From the NCBI GenBank assembly GCA_029747015.1, contig JAKOGI010002776.1, forward strand, positions 2,501 through 66,500: 64,000 bases of DNA, in the 5' to 3' direction. This stretch comes from Carnegiea gigantea. Taxonomy: Eukaryota > Streptophyta > Magnoliopsida > Caryophyllales > Cactaceae. Position numbers and translations under genes: made by a program. Shown one piece after another: positions 1-12,690 of this stretch; position 1 is the first letter of the stretch; every line of letters begins with the position of its first letter. The notes below the pieces were generated by a model that was given only the letters and a program-made list of their open reading frames with translations, had not been told where the DNA came from and searched no databases.

Positions 1-1231
1 CACTTAAAGTCGAGCCCAAAGACCTCGAACGCACCTCTAGCTTGGAGTGAGGTGGGTGTTTCTCTCCTTCTAAATTATAGTAATTTCAATGAATTTAACG
101 ATTTTAGGCAGTGCATATTTAGATTCTAATATTGAATTAGTAATTGGAAGGCTTAGAGTTGAATTAAAGTGAATTACAGAGTTCATGCATGTGATTAACC
201 CTCGATTTTACTAACCGGGTGATTTGAAGAATTGTGGAGCAAACTAGAATCATGTTTGAATGTCGCTGTTTAACCGATTTAATATGTTAATTTCCATTGG
301 TAGTTGATATAAGACCATGCTTGTGAACATTGGTTTTGTGAATTAAACGATTGAAATTATTGTGGTATTGAATCAAGCTTGGTAGTTGGATAGTTTGAGG
401 TAGAACTAATGAGAAATTGAGGTTCTTGTGGTCGTTGTTGTGTGAGGAGAGAGCCTAAGTTGTGATTACCGCAACCGTGTAGATTGCAAGGCCTTGTGTG
501 GCTTATTAGGCAGAATCTGCCGAGTTGAGTTACGAAGTGTTATGAATGTGCAATGTGCGGCCCCTCCCCTTGAAAATGCTAAGTGACGCTATGGGATGAC
601 TTTTTAAACTTAGACATCTTTAAGAAGGGTTGTTAAAAGCTTATCTTTCATGATTGGGAATGCTTTTAAATTTCACCAGTTGCCTATTGGTTTGTTAAGT
701 TGTTTATAGCTTAAAAGAAATCATAAATCATCGAACTACTCAATAAGTGACTCAACTGAATAGTCGATATGTTTAGGAAGTTTAAAAGTAAACTAAATGT
801 GAGTTCGAAAATGTTTTAAGGCATTGGTTTTTATATAATTTCTCCTTGTGATTAAAAGGATTTAAGCGTCTTTAAAAAGGACATCTTAAGGTACTCATTA
901 TGAAATTCAGCTAACTTGTGTGCTAGCTGCTTGTTCAAGTCTCGGTTGAGTTTCGAGTTACGAGCTAGTAAAATCATTATGAATTTAAGAAGCACTTATG
1001 TTGAAAAATTATGAAGAAACCTTATTTGAATCATAAGCGAGCCAAGTATTCTAAGTTTTGAAGAGTAGGAAGCTGAGAATGATTTAAAGTTTTAATTTGC
1101 TTAAACACCCTTCTTTGAGTTTGAAAAGGATTTCAAACGAGCAAAATTTAGGCAACTGAATGAGTTTATCACGAAACTTATTTGAGTTATACGCTAGTTT
1201 GAATGAGTTTATTGCTTTAAGTTTCAATGAG

Positions 1232-1350
1232 GTTCAATTACGAATCTAGTTTGATTATTACTTTGTATTTCAATAAGCTTTAATTACGAATCTAGTTTGA
1301 TCATTACTTTATGTTTCAATAAGCTTCAATTAAGAATCTAGTTTGAATTG
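1232..1350 (+). repeat. 46-bp tandem repeat, about 2.5 copies, in the LTR
   Basis: A 46-bp unit with the core ACGAATCTAGTTTGAT is repeated at about 1232 and 1278, with a partial third copy from about 1324. The copies differ at a few positions. It lies inside the presumed LTR and has no visible coding role. Confidence 0.7.
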
Positions 1351-1380
1351 AATACTAACTAACTTAAGTTCCAAATGAGT

Positions 1381-1559
1381 TTCAATTTACGAGTTAGCAA
1401 ATTTATTATGTTCATAAGAAGCTTTTAAGTTAAGAACGAAATTGATTTCTAAGTTAGCAAACTTATTACGTTTATAAGAAGCTTTTAAGTTAAAAACGAA
1501 ATTGATTTATGAGTTACCAAATTATTACGTTTATAAGATGCTTTTAAGTTAAAAACGAA
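1381..1559 (+). repeat. 60-bp tandem repeat, 3 copies, in the LTR
   Basis: Three successive 60-bp units start at 1381, 1441 and 1501. Each has the core GAGTTAGCAAA, or a variant of it, followed by TTATAAGAAGCTTTTAAGTT. The third is one base shorter. It probably arose by slippage or unequal exchange within the LTR. Confidence 0.8.
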
Positions 1560-3367
1560 TGAATTATAAACATTTCAAAAGGTTATGGTCATTTTGTTAA
1601 AAAGTAAGATTTGGCGAAGTAAGCAACTAAAAAAAAGAGAAATGAAATATGTTTTGAAGGCTAAGAAGGTGATAGGCGATTGGCCAGACCTTGAGGGTGG
1701 GAATTGGACACAAAGATGGCGTGAGCCGTTTCCATCAAAGGTAATGTTGGGAGCTAGATGCAAAGATGGCATGAGCTATTCCCGGGAACTGGACTCAAGA
1801 TATGACTGTCTTGGTGTGAGTTATCCCTATATATATTATCATGTGTGATGCGTAAGAAAACCTTGAGGGGGACTGGACTCAAAATATAACTATCTTAGAG
1901 TGAGCTGTTTCCCCACAGAGGATAATATCGAAGTTAGAGTTACTCTACTAAGATGCATTTTGGTCAAAAATTTATGTACGTATACCCTGGGGATAACATG
2001 AGTTGTGAGTGATGACTTCACTTAGGGTGAGTGTAGATCTCTCCTAGCCAGCAAAGTGTGATGATTTTATGCTAAAAGCATTTTTCCTAAGAAGTAACAA
2101 AAGCAGTGGCCTTTTCGCTATTTTAAGTATTTCAGAAAAGAAAGATTTTAAGGACCATTACGAGGCCGTATTGAATAAGATCTAAAAAGCTCAACAATGG
2201 TCATTAAGGGACCAAGATAAAAGAGATTTCCTTTTTAAGAATGTGATCCTCAAGAGCTAAGTAAAGTTTTTTCAAGAAAAGAAAGAAATCCTTCAAATGT
2301 GCATATCCTGCACATATTTTATGAATGAGTTTCCATGTGTAGTTTAAATGAAGTTTCAAACGAAGTATGGTTATATCCTAGTAATGCATCAAAACTTTAA
2401 GCTTTCAAATATGCATACCCTGAGAAAGAAAGTTTCTTACCAAGTCTTTCTTACTAATATAAGTATTTCAGAAGCCTTTAGAAAGAATCATGAGTCTCGA
2501 AAAAGCTAACGTGATTTATAAACAATTATTGGAACATATCATGAGTCACTTCATTTTCAAAAGTGAGTTGAAAGCATTTCACTAAAACTAGGGTTGAGGA
2601 GCTGGAATGAAGTTTAAGGTATGGTGATCCCTCCTTGAGGACCATGATTGCCTAATATGATAGCAAAGTATGAATGCTGATATGTGGCTATTATTAGTAT
2701 TATTACCTGCAACTGTTTTGGTTTTAAGGAGTCGAGGAATTCTCACTAAGCTTGTGATTGCTCATCCCATTACTCTTTCTCCTTTTTCCCCAGGTTTGCA
2801 TTATGACAGGTAGAAGCCAAGTCACTTATGCCAAGATGGAGTTTATCCCTACTTGTAAGGTGTCATGTGTGCCCAACTGAAGGGGTCTTACATGTTTAAT
2901 GATGTCATGTAATGTATTCTTAGAATTGTAAACGTTTGTAAACTACACACTTTAGTTCATGTAATGTATGATGCTTATAAGTCGCTCTATATGGCCATGT
3001 GAGCTAACCATCTGATTTGTTAGTTGTCTTTTTAGTTAAAATTACTTACATTTTTGGATGTAAACCCCCAGTACTCCGGTTGTGTAAACAGTTGAGTTGT
3101 AACCCTTTCATTTCCTTCCTTATTATCGAATTTTATGTTTGGTGTACTCCGAGCAAGTTGCTCATTGAGTTATGGACTCCGGCATGTAGCCGTTGAGCTT
3201 ATTTTAGAGTTCTTTACTCTTCTATTGATTACAGGAGCTTATTATAAGGCTTTTAGCTTGGAAATGGTCAATTTTTATGGGAAACTCTGTCTGTTTCGCC
3301 CTAGGAATTAAGTTGGAAGTAAGAAAACGAAACGCTTCGAGCCATAGGGGCTGGGGGTGTTACAAGA

Positions 3368-3383
3368 TGGTATCATAGCAAGG
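3368..3383 (+). other. Primer-binding site of the 5'-end gypsy element (tRNA-Met type)
   Basis: TGGTATCATAGC begins three bases after the terminal CA of the upstream LTR. It differs from the usual TGGTATCAGAGC at one base. This site fixes the LTR end and shows the element reads on the plus strand. Confidence 0.6.
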
Positions 3384-5055
3384 TTCTGCGGCCACAGGCC
3401 ACGGCCTGAGCCTTGCATTTCATTTAGTTATCTAGGGGCGTGTTCACAATAATGTGATATATGCTTGCTTTCATGTGCAGATGTGAGTTTTATGTGAATG
3501 CTAGTGCGTTTAGCTAGTTAGGTACGACTTGAGTGAGCTCATTAACCGAGTGAATGAACGAATTGCTAAGAGTATAAGTTGAATAACTTGTATTCTCATG
3601 AATGAGTTAAGTGTTCACTCAATCAAAGTTGTTCCGCTTATATACCTTGGTGATTTTAATCGAAAGTTCAAAGAATATATGATTTGAATTCAAATGATTA
3701 GAAAAGTCTTAACTCTAAGCTCATCTTTGCCCCTAAAGCATGATTAGCTCTGTAGGCCCCATAGTGGAGTGAGTAGACGTACTCAAAGGTTGGTAGAGAT
3801 AGAGCTAGAAGCAGTTAAACTGTTTCCTTTGGAAAACCTAAAGACCTTAAAAGTTAAAGTCTTCCGATTAGTGAGTTAGGGTTGCACCTTCGCATTAGAA
3901 ACCTTTCTAACTGTTTAGTTGGGTCTTATTATTACAACCGAAGACTCGCATTTGCTTTGCAATAATGCTTGGGTTAGCCCTATGAGCTTAACTCTCTGTG
4001 TGTAATCAAGTGATTTTGAGTGTCCACATGCCAAGGCGTATGCACAATCGGATGTGTTAATGATGATTAATGACAAGTGATTGGATGCAGCTTTCTACGA
4101 CTGAAAATCTCACGAGGTGATACCCCCCCATATGTGAGTTTGGAATTGTAAGAAATTAAATGAGATTTCGATGTGCTTGGATATAAATTAAGCAATAATA
4201 GTGCATTTCTTTTTACCATTGCATGAAAATTGTCCTTATTGTCTAGCGTGATGCTTGTTGCCACTTGTACAATGCTCTTGATGTCCTATGTGAAATTGGT
4301 GGTGTCCTGGCTATATCAAACCCCAATACACCCAGAAAGAACAAGGTAGAAAGAACCTGACAGACTTTGGGATTGTTATACCATCTCTATCACCCTGTTA
4401 CCTCCTGGGAAATGACCTATACTTTGCCAATGTCTTGTTAAGCATCACCACCAAGTGCACAAGCCTGAATGCCCCATAGTAAAACATACAGCCCCCTATT
4501 TATTTAAGAGGTCCTCGGACCTCCGTAATTACCTTTTTGAGAAAAATGTATTGCAAAACCTCAATGTAGATACCAATAATGCCGTTGTTCTTACCCCTGT
4601 TAGTTGATTGATGGCCAATTCCAAACAGTTTGGACAAACCTCAAGGCATAACCTCGATTTTAGGTTTTAAATGAGGATTGCACTCGCGTATACTCGTCTA
4701 GATGCCCTCCTGTGAGACACTACCACGAGCCTATGTGTTTTGAAGCATAAGCATCACGTTATGCAAAGTCAAAGGTTATAGAAGACCGTATAATTGCTTA
4801 GGATCACTATACATGGTTATTCAAGTTTTCTGTGAATAATTAACTTAGTAAATGCATTTCTTGGTATTTGCTTGACTTAAATCGGTTTGGTATGTGACTT
4901 GATTATCCAAATGATTTTAAGTTTTGTAATTCATGGGATGATATGACCTCTGACTCATTGTTTGCATTCCGTGAATTCTATGATTCCACATAATAGCTAA
5001 ATAACTGCATACACACATATTTGAAGCATAGTAAGGTGACCCTAGAAACCTGTAT
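3384..5055. other. Unassigned interval, no gene recognised
   Basis: No reading frame longer than about 90 codons and no gag or pol motif was recognised. The part from about 4260 to 4760 is somewhat richer in GC than its surroundings and may be a decayed coding segment of another element, but no family could be named. The viral array begins at about 5056. Confidence 0.5.
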
Positions 5056-5286
5056 TCACATATTCGCGTAGCATGCTGCACCGGTGATCTTGAATACAAG
5101 TAGGGTGTAATTCAATGTGATCTTCCTTAAACTATACGAGGAGGATTGTTGAGTGTAAAAGAACCAGTGCTCCTCGGCTCGACAGAGGTGTGCGTCTGGA
5201 GAAACTCGAACAAATTGGATAATATGCTGATTAAGTGGTATCCAATAACCCATGATATATTGCCTATTAAAACAGAGCGTTTGAAC
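5056..5286 (-). repeat. Array left end: truncated minus arm (pol tail and 3' non-coding)
   Basis: This is the partial minus arm at the left edge. It starts inside the 3' non-coding part (GCTGCACCGGTGATCTTGAA) and runs through the antisense of the conserved pol C-terminal tail to the unit breakpoint at 5286. The minus promoter and leader that precede this segment in complete arms are missing here. Confidence 0.75.
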
Positions 5287-6823
5287 TCCCAATAATAAAA
5301 ATCGAGAAGTAGCTGTCAAATTTTAACAAGCTTATCAGACGTCAACCATTTAAAAATGTCATACAACTGTTCAAGATCGGTCCACTATTCACGATGCTTC
5401 AATAATCTTATCTTCTTATCTTTTTACTATTCAAATAAAAGAAATCTTATCATGTTATTGTGTCAATAAATATCTTGTCGTACACATTTTGCTTTTTGGG
5501 CCTATAAAAAGGCTTCAAAGTTGTAAGCGAGAGGCAGAACTTACCTCCCTACTTTCCTTGTATCATAACCCTTTCCGCACTTTCTCCCCCATTCTTATCC
5601 TCTGCTTCCATGTAGAATTCATCCGCATAATTCAATGTTACTAGCAAGCTTGCATTCAATCTATTCCATGTTTTATGCGTGAATTTCTTCTTCCATCACT
5701 TTCCATCACTATTCATCAACTAGTTAGGACCATTCATATTGAATTAATTTTTCAAGTTTTGCACTACTCAATTCACTATCCATGTTTGTTACTTTGTTTA
5801 TGTTTATTGTTTTATCAATTGTTAATCAAGCTTTACTCTTTATTAATCAAGTTTTACTAATAGATAATTGCGTTTTACAATTTAATTCAAATTTTAAAAA
5901 TTGCAATTGTTTAAATTTTAAATAAATTGCAAAACGTGACTACTTAATAGCAAAATAAGATTAACAGTAAAACTTGATTAGTAAAGAGTAAAGCCTGATT
6001 AATAATTGATTAAATCAATAAGCATGAACAAAGTAACGAATATGAATACTGTGAAACTTGAAAAATTAATTCAATATAAACGGTCATAAATAGTACATGA
6101 ATAGTGTAGGAATAGTGATGGATGAACGAATTCATGCAAAATACATTAATAAAATTTGCACAGTGAAGGAGATTGGATGAAAACTCACTAATATTATTGA
6201 ATTCTGCGGATGAATTATGCAATGAAGCAGAGGATAAGAAAAGGAAAGTGGGGAACAAGGAAATAAGGCAGGTCAGTTCTACCTTTCGCTTACAACATTA
6301 AAGCCATTTTATGGGCTCAAAAAGTAAAATGTACTGTACAGGATATTTATTGACACAGTAACATGATAGGATTTCTTACGTTTGAACTGTAGGAAGATAA
6401 GAAGATAACATTATTGAAGCATCTTGAATAGCGGACTGATCTTGAATAGTCGGACATGTTTGAATTGTTGACGTCTGACAAGCTTGTTAAAATTTGACAG
6501 CTATTTCTTTACTTTTATTATTGCGTGCTTGTGTGTCGAAATTCCAAGTGGAAATGTTGTGTAATGTCCCCCTAGTGGTCATAGAGTATTGAATATTTGC
6601 ATAATATGCTGCACTGGTGGTCTTGAATACAGGTAGGTGGCAATTCTGTGTGATATTCCGCAAAACTGTGGGAGCAGGATTGTTGAGTGTAAAAGAACCA
6701 GTGCTCCTCAGCTAGACAAAGGTGTACATCTAGAAAAACTCATTGAATAAATTGGATAATATACTTATCAAGTGGTATCCAATAATCCATGACATATTGC
6801 CTATTAAAACGTAGCATTTGAAC
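5287..6823. repeat. Promoter/leader palindrome unit 1
   Basis: The plus promoter has a CTGTCAAATTTTAACAAGCT block, AGACGTCAACC and TATAAAAAGG at 5503. The plus leader follows to a palindrome centre near 5895. The minus leader and minus promoter come next; the minus TATA has decayed to CATAAAAT on the minus strand, about 6304-6315. The unit ends with the antisense pol tail (6660-6823). The minus arm contains an extra block of about 21 bp (antisense of TTTTACTGTTAATCTT) that is missing from the plus arm. Confidence 0.8.
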
Positions 6824-8294
6824 ACGCAGTAATAAAAATTAGGAAGCAGCTATAAACAAGCCTGTCAGACGTCAACCATTTAAAACTATTCAAGATCAGT
6901 CCTCTATTTAAGATGCTTAATAATCTTATCTTCATATTTTCTTACTGTTCAAATGTCATAAATCTTATCATGTTACTGTGTCAATAAATATCTTGTACTA
7001 TACATTTTACTTTTTGGGCCTATAAAAAGGTTTCAAAGTTGTACGCGACAGGTAGAACTTACCGACCTGCTTTCCTTGTATCATATTCCTTTCCCCACTT
7101 TCTCTCCTATTCTTATCCTCTGCTTCCTAGTACAATTCATCCGTGGAATAAAATAATACCAGTAAGTTTTCATTCAATCTATTCTATGTTTTATGTGTGA
7201 ATTTCTTCTTCCATCACTTTCCATCACTATTCATATTCGTCACTTTGTTCATGCTTATTGTTTTAGTTAATTGTTAGTCAAGCTTTACTCTTTATTAATC
7301 AAGTTTTGCTATTAATTAATCACATTTTGCAATTTATTCAAATTTAAAAATTTTTAATTTTTAAAATTTGAAATAAATTGCAAAACGTGATTAACTAATA
7401 GCAAAGCAAGATTAATTAATATTAAAACAGGATTTATAAAGAGGAAAGCTTGATTACTAATTGATTAAATCAATAATCATGAATAAAGTAACGAATATGA
7501 ATAGCGCAGAACCAGAAAAATTAATTCAATATTAATGGTCCTAATTAGTCCATGAATAGTGCAGGAATAGCGATGGATGAACAAATTCACGCAAAACACA
7601 TGAATAAAATTTACAGAGTGAAGTAGATTAAATGAAAATTTACTGATATTATTGAATTCTGCAGATGAATTGTACAAGAATGTACATGATAATAATAGGA
7701 ACGTGGGAAAGTGATAATGTACATGGAAGTAAGGCAGATAAGTTCTGCTTTTCGCTTACGACTTTCAAACATTTTTATAGGCTGAAAAAGTAAAATGTAC
7801 AGCATAAGATATTTATTGACATAGTAACATGATAAGATTTCTGACATTTGAACCGTTAGAAGATAAGAAAATAAGACTATTAAACCATCTTGAATAACGG
7901 ACTGATCTTGAATAGTTGTACGTAGACATTTTTGAGTGCTTGATGTCTGACAAGCTTGTTAATATTTGACAGCTACTTCTTGACTTTTATTATTGCATGC
8001 TGGCGTGTCGAAATTCCAAGGGGTTTTGCTGTGTAATATTCCCTAGTGGTCATAGAGTCTTGAATATTCGCGTAATATGCTGCACCAGTTGTCTTGAATA
8101 CAAGTAGGTGGCAATTCAGTGTGATATTCCGTAAAACTATAAGAGGGGGATTGTTCAGTGTAAAAGAACCAGTGCTCCTCGACTGGACAGAAGTGTGCAT
8201 CTAGGAAAACTTGTTGAATAAATTGGATAATATGCTATTCAAGTGGTATCCAATAATCCATGATATATTGCCTATTAAAATGGAGCGTTTGAAC
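6824..8294. repeat. Promoter/leader palindrome unit 2
   Basis: TATAAAAAGG lies at 7021 on plus and TTTTTATA at 7772-7779 on minus. The palindrome centre is near 7350, where CAATTTATTCAAATTT is followed by its near-complement. The minus arm again has the extra leader block and ends in the antisense pol tail (about 8145-8294). A GACGTCAACC bZIP/as-1-like site lies upstream of the plus TATA, near 6880. Confidence 0.8.
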
Positions 8295-9808
8295 ATGCAA
8301 TAATAAAAATCAAGAAGTAGCTGTCAAATTTTAACAAGCTTGTCAGATGTCAACCATTTAAAAATGTCTCTATGCAACTGTTCAAGATCAGTCCACTATT
8401 CAAAATGCTTCAATAATCTTATCTTCTGATCTTTTTACTCTTCAAATGTCAGAATTCTTTTCATGTGATTGTGTCAATAAATATCTCGTACGATATATTT
8501 TACCTTATGGGTCCATAAAAAGGTTTCAAAGCGGTAAGCAAAAGGCAGAACTTACCTGCCTAATTTTCTTGTGTCATATCCCTTTCCCCACTTTCTCTAC
8601 TATTCTTATCGTCTACTTCCTTGTACAATTCATCCGCAGAATTCGATGATATCTGTTAGTTTTCATTCAATCTATTCCATGTCTTATGCGTGAATTTCCT
8701 CTTCCATCACTTTCCTACACTATTCGTGAACCACTTTGGACCATTCATATTGAATTATTTTTTCTAGTTTTACACTATTCACTTGTTAATCAATAAGCTT
8801 TACTCTTTATTAATCAAGTTTTAATCAAGCTTGATTCACAAAGAGTAAAGCTTATTGTTTCAATCAATTGCTAATCAAGCTTTAATCTTTATTAATCAAG
8901 TTTTGGCATTACTTAATCAAGTTTTGCAATTTATTTATATTACAAAACGTGATTAATTAATAGAAAAACATGATTAATTAACAGTAAAACTTGATTCACA
9001 AAGAGTAAAGCTTGATTAATAATTGATTAAATCAGTAAGCATGAACAAAGTAACGAATATGAATAGTGCCAAACTTGAAAAATTAATTAAATATGAATGG
9101 TCCTAAGTAGTATATAAATAGTGCAAGAATAGAGATGGATTAAGGAACTCACACAAAACACGAGTAACTTTGCACAGTGAAGGAGTATGAATGAAAACTT
9201 ACTGATATTATTGAATTCTGTGGATGAATTCTACAAGGGTGCAGATGATAAGGATAGGAAAGTGGGGAAGGAATAATGTCCATGGAAGTAAGGCACGTAA
9301 CTTCTGTTTTTCGCTTACAACTTTGAAGCCTTTTTATAGGCCCAAAAAGTAAAATGTACAGTACAAGATATTTATTGACATAGTAACATGATAATTATTG
9401 AAGCATCTTCAATAGCGAACTGATATTGAACAGTCGTACGCGCACATTTTTGAATGGTTGACGTCTAACAAGCTGGTCTTTGACAGCTGCTTCTAGATTT
9501 TAATTATTGCATGCTTGCGTGTCAAAATTCCAAGGGGTTTTGTTGTATAATATCCCCTAGTGGTCATAAAGTCTTGAATATTCACATAATATGTTGCATC
9601 GGTGGTCTTGAAGACAAGTCAGTGGCAATTGAGTGTGATATTCCGTAAAACTGTAGGAGGGGGATTGTTGAGTGTAAAAGAACCGAAGCTCTTCGACTGG
9701 ATAGAGGTGTGCATCTGGAAAAACTCATTGAATAAATTGGATAATATGTTGATCAAGTGGTATCCAATAATCCATGATATATTTCCTATTAAAATGGAGC
9801 GTTTGAAC
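8295..9808. repeat. Promoter/leader palindrome unit 3
   Basis: The plus TATA is mutated to CATAAAAAGG at 8514. The minus TATA is intact at 9331-9338. The centre near 8935 carries a small extra inverted duplication (8800-8900), in which the AAGCTTTACTCTTTATTAAT block occurs in both orientations. The minus arm has the extra 21-bp block; the plus arm lacks it. Confidence 0.8.
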
Positions 9809-11383
9809 ACGCGATAATGAAAATCAAGAAACAACTGTCAAATTTTATTAAGCTTGTCAAACGTCAAGAACTTAAAAATGTCTGCGTACAACCGTTCAAG
9901 ATCAGTCCACTATTCAAGATGTTTCAATAATCTTATCTTCTTATCTTTTTACTGTTCAAATGTCAGAATCTTATCATGTTATTATGTCAATAAATATCTT
10001 GTACTATACATTTTACTTTTTGGGCCAATAAAAAGGCTTCAAAGTTGTAAGCAAAAGGTAGAACTTACCTACCTACGTTCCTTGTATCATATCTCTTTCT
10101 CCACTTTCTCTGCTATTCTTATCCTTAGATTCCTTGTATAATTCATCTACAGAATTCACTAATATCAGTAAGTTTTCATTCAATCTATTCCATCTTTTAT
10201 GCGTGAATTTCTTCTTTCATCACTTTTCTGCAATATTCATGAACTAGCTAGGACCATTCATATTGAATTAATTTTTCATATTTTGCACTATTCATTTTAC
10301 TATTCATATTTGTTACTTTGTTCGTGCTTATTGTTTTAATCAATTGTTAATCAAGTTGTACTCTCTATTAATCAAGTTTTGCTATTAATAAATCACGTTT
10401 TGCAATTTATTCAAATTTAAAAAATTACAATTTTTTAAATTTGCAATTTAATTTTTTAAATTTGAAATAAATTGCAAAACGTAATTAATTAATAGCAAAA
10501 CAAGATTAATTAATAGTAAAACTTGATTAATAAAAAGTAAAGCTTGATTAATAATTGATTAAATCAGTAAGCATGAACAAAGCAACGAATATGAGTGTGT
10601 AAAACTTGAAAAATTAATTCAATCTGAATGCTCCTAAGTAGTAAATGAATAGTAATGAATGAAGTCAGTCATGCACAACACATGAATAAAATTTGCACAG
10701 TGAAAGAGATTGAATGAAAACTTTTTGATATTATTGAATTATGCGGATGAACTGTGCAAGGAAGCAGAGGATAAGGATAGGAAGTGGGAAAGTGATATTG
10801 CACAAGGAAGTAAGGCAGATAAGTTCCGCCTTTCATTTACAACTTTGAAGCCTTTTTATGGGCCAAAAAAGTAAAATGTACAGTATCCGATGTTTATTGA
10901 CACAGTATCAGGATAAGATTTCTGACATTTGAACAATAAGAAGATATCAAGATAAGATTATTGAAGCATCTTAAATAGTGCACTGATCTTGAATAATTGT
11001 ACGCGAACATTTTTGATTTGTTGACATGTGACACTCTTGTTAAAGTTTGACAGATGCTTCTTGATTTTTATTATTGCACGCTTGCGTGTCGAAATTCCAA
11101 GGGGTTTTGCTGTACAATGTCATCTATTGGTCATAGAGTGTTGAATATTCGCATAATATGCTACACTGGTGGTCTTGAATACAAGTATGTGGCAATTGAG
11201 TGTGAATGTGTGATATTCCGTAAAACTATAGGAGGGCAATTGTTGAGTGTAAAAGAACCAGTGCTCCTTGGGTGGACAGAGGTGTGCATATGGAAAAACT
11301 TATTGAATAAATTGGGTAATATGTTGATCAAGTGGTATCCAATAATCCACAATATATTAATGCTTAAAACAGAGCATTTGAAC
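9809..11383. repeat. Promoter/leader palindrome unit 4
   Basis: The plus TATA reads AATAAAAAGG at 10027 and the minus one CATAAAAAGG (antisense) at 10851-10860. The palindrome centre is at about 10435. The unit is longest because of extra sequence at the centre and a short internal duplication (AATTGAGTGTGAATGTGTGA, near 11194). It ends at the shared breakpoint at 11383. Confidence 0.8.
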
Positions 11384-12690
11384 AAGCAATAATAAAAATC
11401 AAGAAGCAGCTGTCAAATTTTAACAAACTTGTCAGACGCCAACCATTTAAAATTGTCTGCATACAACTGTTCAAGATCAGTTTACTATTCAAGATGCTAT
11501 AATAATCTTATCTTCTTATCTTCATACTCTTCAAATGTCAGAAACCTTATCGTGTTACTGTGTTAATAAATATCTTGTACAGTACATTTTACTTTTTGGG
11601 CCTATAAAAAGGCTTCAAAGTTGTAATCGAAAGGCAAAACTTATCTGCCTACTTTCCTTGTCTCATATCCCTTTCCATACTTTCTCTCCTATCCTTATCC
11701 TCTGCTTCCTTATACAATTCATCTGCAAAACTCAATAATATCAGTAAGTTTTCATTCAATCTATTCTATGTTTTATGCATGAATTTCTTCTTCCATCACT
11801 TTCCTACACTATTCATGTACTAGTTAGGACCATTCATATTAAATTAATTTTTCAAGTTTTGCGCTATTCATTAATTATTCACATTTGTTACTTTGTTCAT
11901 GCTTACTATTTTAATCAATTGTTAATCAAGCTTCAGTCTTTATTAATCAAGTTTTGCTATTAATTAATCACGTTTCGCAATTTATTTCATATTTAAAAAA
12001 TTGTAATTTTTCAAATTTAAAATATAATGCAAAACGTGACTAATTAATAGGAAAACAAGATTAATTAACAGTAAAACTTGATTAGTAAAGAGTAAAGCTT
12101 GATTAATAATTGAATAAATCAATAAGCACGAACAAAGTGAGATATGAATAGTGCAAAACTTGAAAAATTAATTTAATATGAATTTCTTCTTCCATCACTT
12201 TCCTACGTTATTCATGTACTAGTTAGGACCATTCATATTGAATGAATTTTTCAAGTTTTGCGCTATTCATTTTACTATTCATATTTGTTACTTTGTTCAT
12301 GTTTATTATTTTAATCAATTGTTAATCAAACTTTACTCTTTATTAATCAAGTTTTGCTATTAATTAATCATGTTTTGCAATTTATTTCAAATTTAAAAAA
12401 TTATAATTTTTTAAATGTGAAATAAATTGCAAAATGTGATTAATTAATGGCAAAATAAGATTAATTAATAGTAAAACTCGATTAGTACAGAGCAAAGCTT
12501 GACTAATAATTGAATAAATCAATAAGTACAAACAAAGTAAACAATATGAATAGTGTAAAACTTGAAAAATTAATTCAATATAAATGGTCCTAAGTAGTAC
12601 ATGAATCGTGTAGGAATAGTGATGGATGAAGAAACTCATGCAAAACACATGAATAAATTTTACACGAATAGTGCAAGCAAAAGGCAGAAC
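11384..12690. repeat. Promoter/leader palindrome unit 5, with extra leader flips
   Basis: The plus promoter has TATAAAAAGG at 11603, and the leader runs to a centre near 12000. The minus leader (12010-12180) is then cut and followed by a second plus leader (12181-12400), another centre near 12405, and a minus leader to about 12665. No minus promoter or pol tail follows, so the unit is incomplete. The right end carries a stray AAGCAAAAGGCAGAACTT block, which normally sits just after the TATA box. Confidence 0.75.

Larger units (their letters stand above)
1..3364 (+). mobile_element. Partial long LTR of a Ty3/gypsy (Tekay/Del-like) retrotransposon
   Basis: The segment ends in GGGGGTGTTACA and is followed after a 3-nt spacer by TGGTATCATAGC, a close match to the tRNA-Met primer site. 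That LTR-end plus primer-site arrangement is typical of Tekay/Del chromoviruses, whose LTRs can exceed 3 kb. The AT-rich, non-coding body with internal tandem repeats fits an LTR. The 5' end lies outside the window, so its length and target duplication are unknown. No gag follows, so it may be a truncated element. The clade name is inferred from end sequences only. Confidence 0.55.
5056..12690. repeat. Tandem array of palindromic pararetroviral promoter/leader units
   Basis: About 7.6 kb consists only of the regulatory region of the viral copies found further right, in alternating orientation. TATA-type sites read plus at 5503, 7021, 8514, 10027 and 11603. They read minus at about 6304-6315, 7772-7779, 9331-9338 and 10851-10860. 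Plus-site spacing is 1518, 1493, 1513 and 1576 bp. Each unit runs: plus promoter, plus leader, AT-rich palindrome centre, minus leader, minus promoter, then a minus remnant of the pol C-terminal tail. All five unit junctions have the same breakpoint (TTTGAAC followed by a variant of ACGCAATAATAAAAAT). This implies amplification of one inverted dimer and not independent insertions. Confidence 0.85.

Noticed and set aside
1585..1848. 87-codon plus frame in the first LTR
   Set aside because: No recognisable domain, and it lies within a repeat-containing non-coding LTR.
5675..12650. Reading frames of 60-112 codons within the array
   Set aside because: They run across promoter and leader sequence in either strand and are not conserved as frames between units, except the short antisense of the pol tail.
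5056..12690. CRISPR-like or ordinary satellite array
   Set aside because: Units are about 1.5 kb with internal inverted symmetry and match viral regulatory sequence. There are no short regular repeats with unique spacers.
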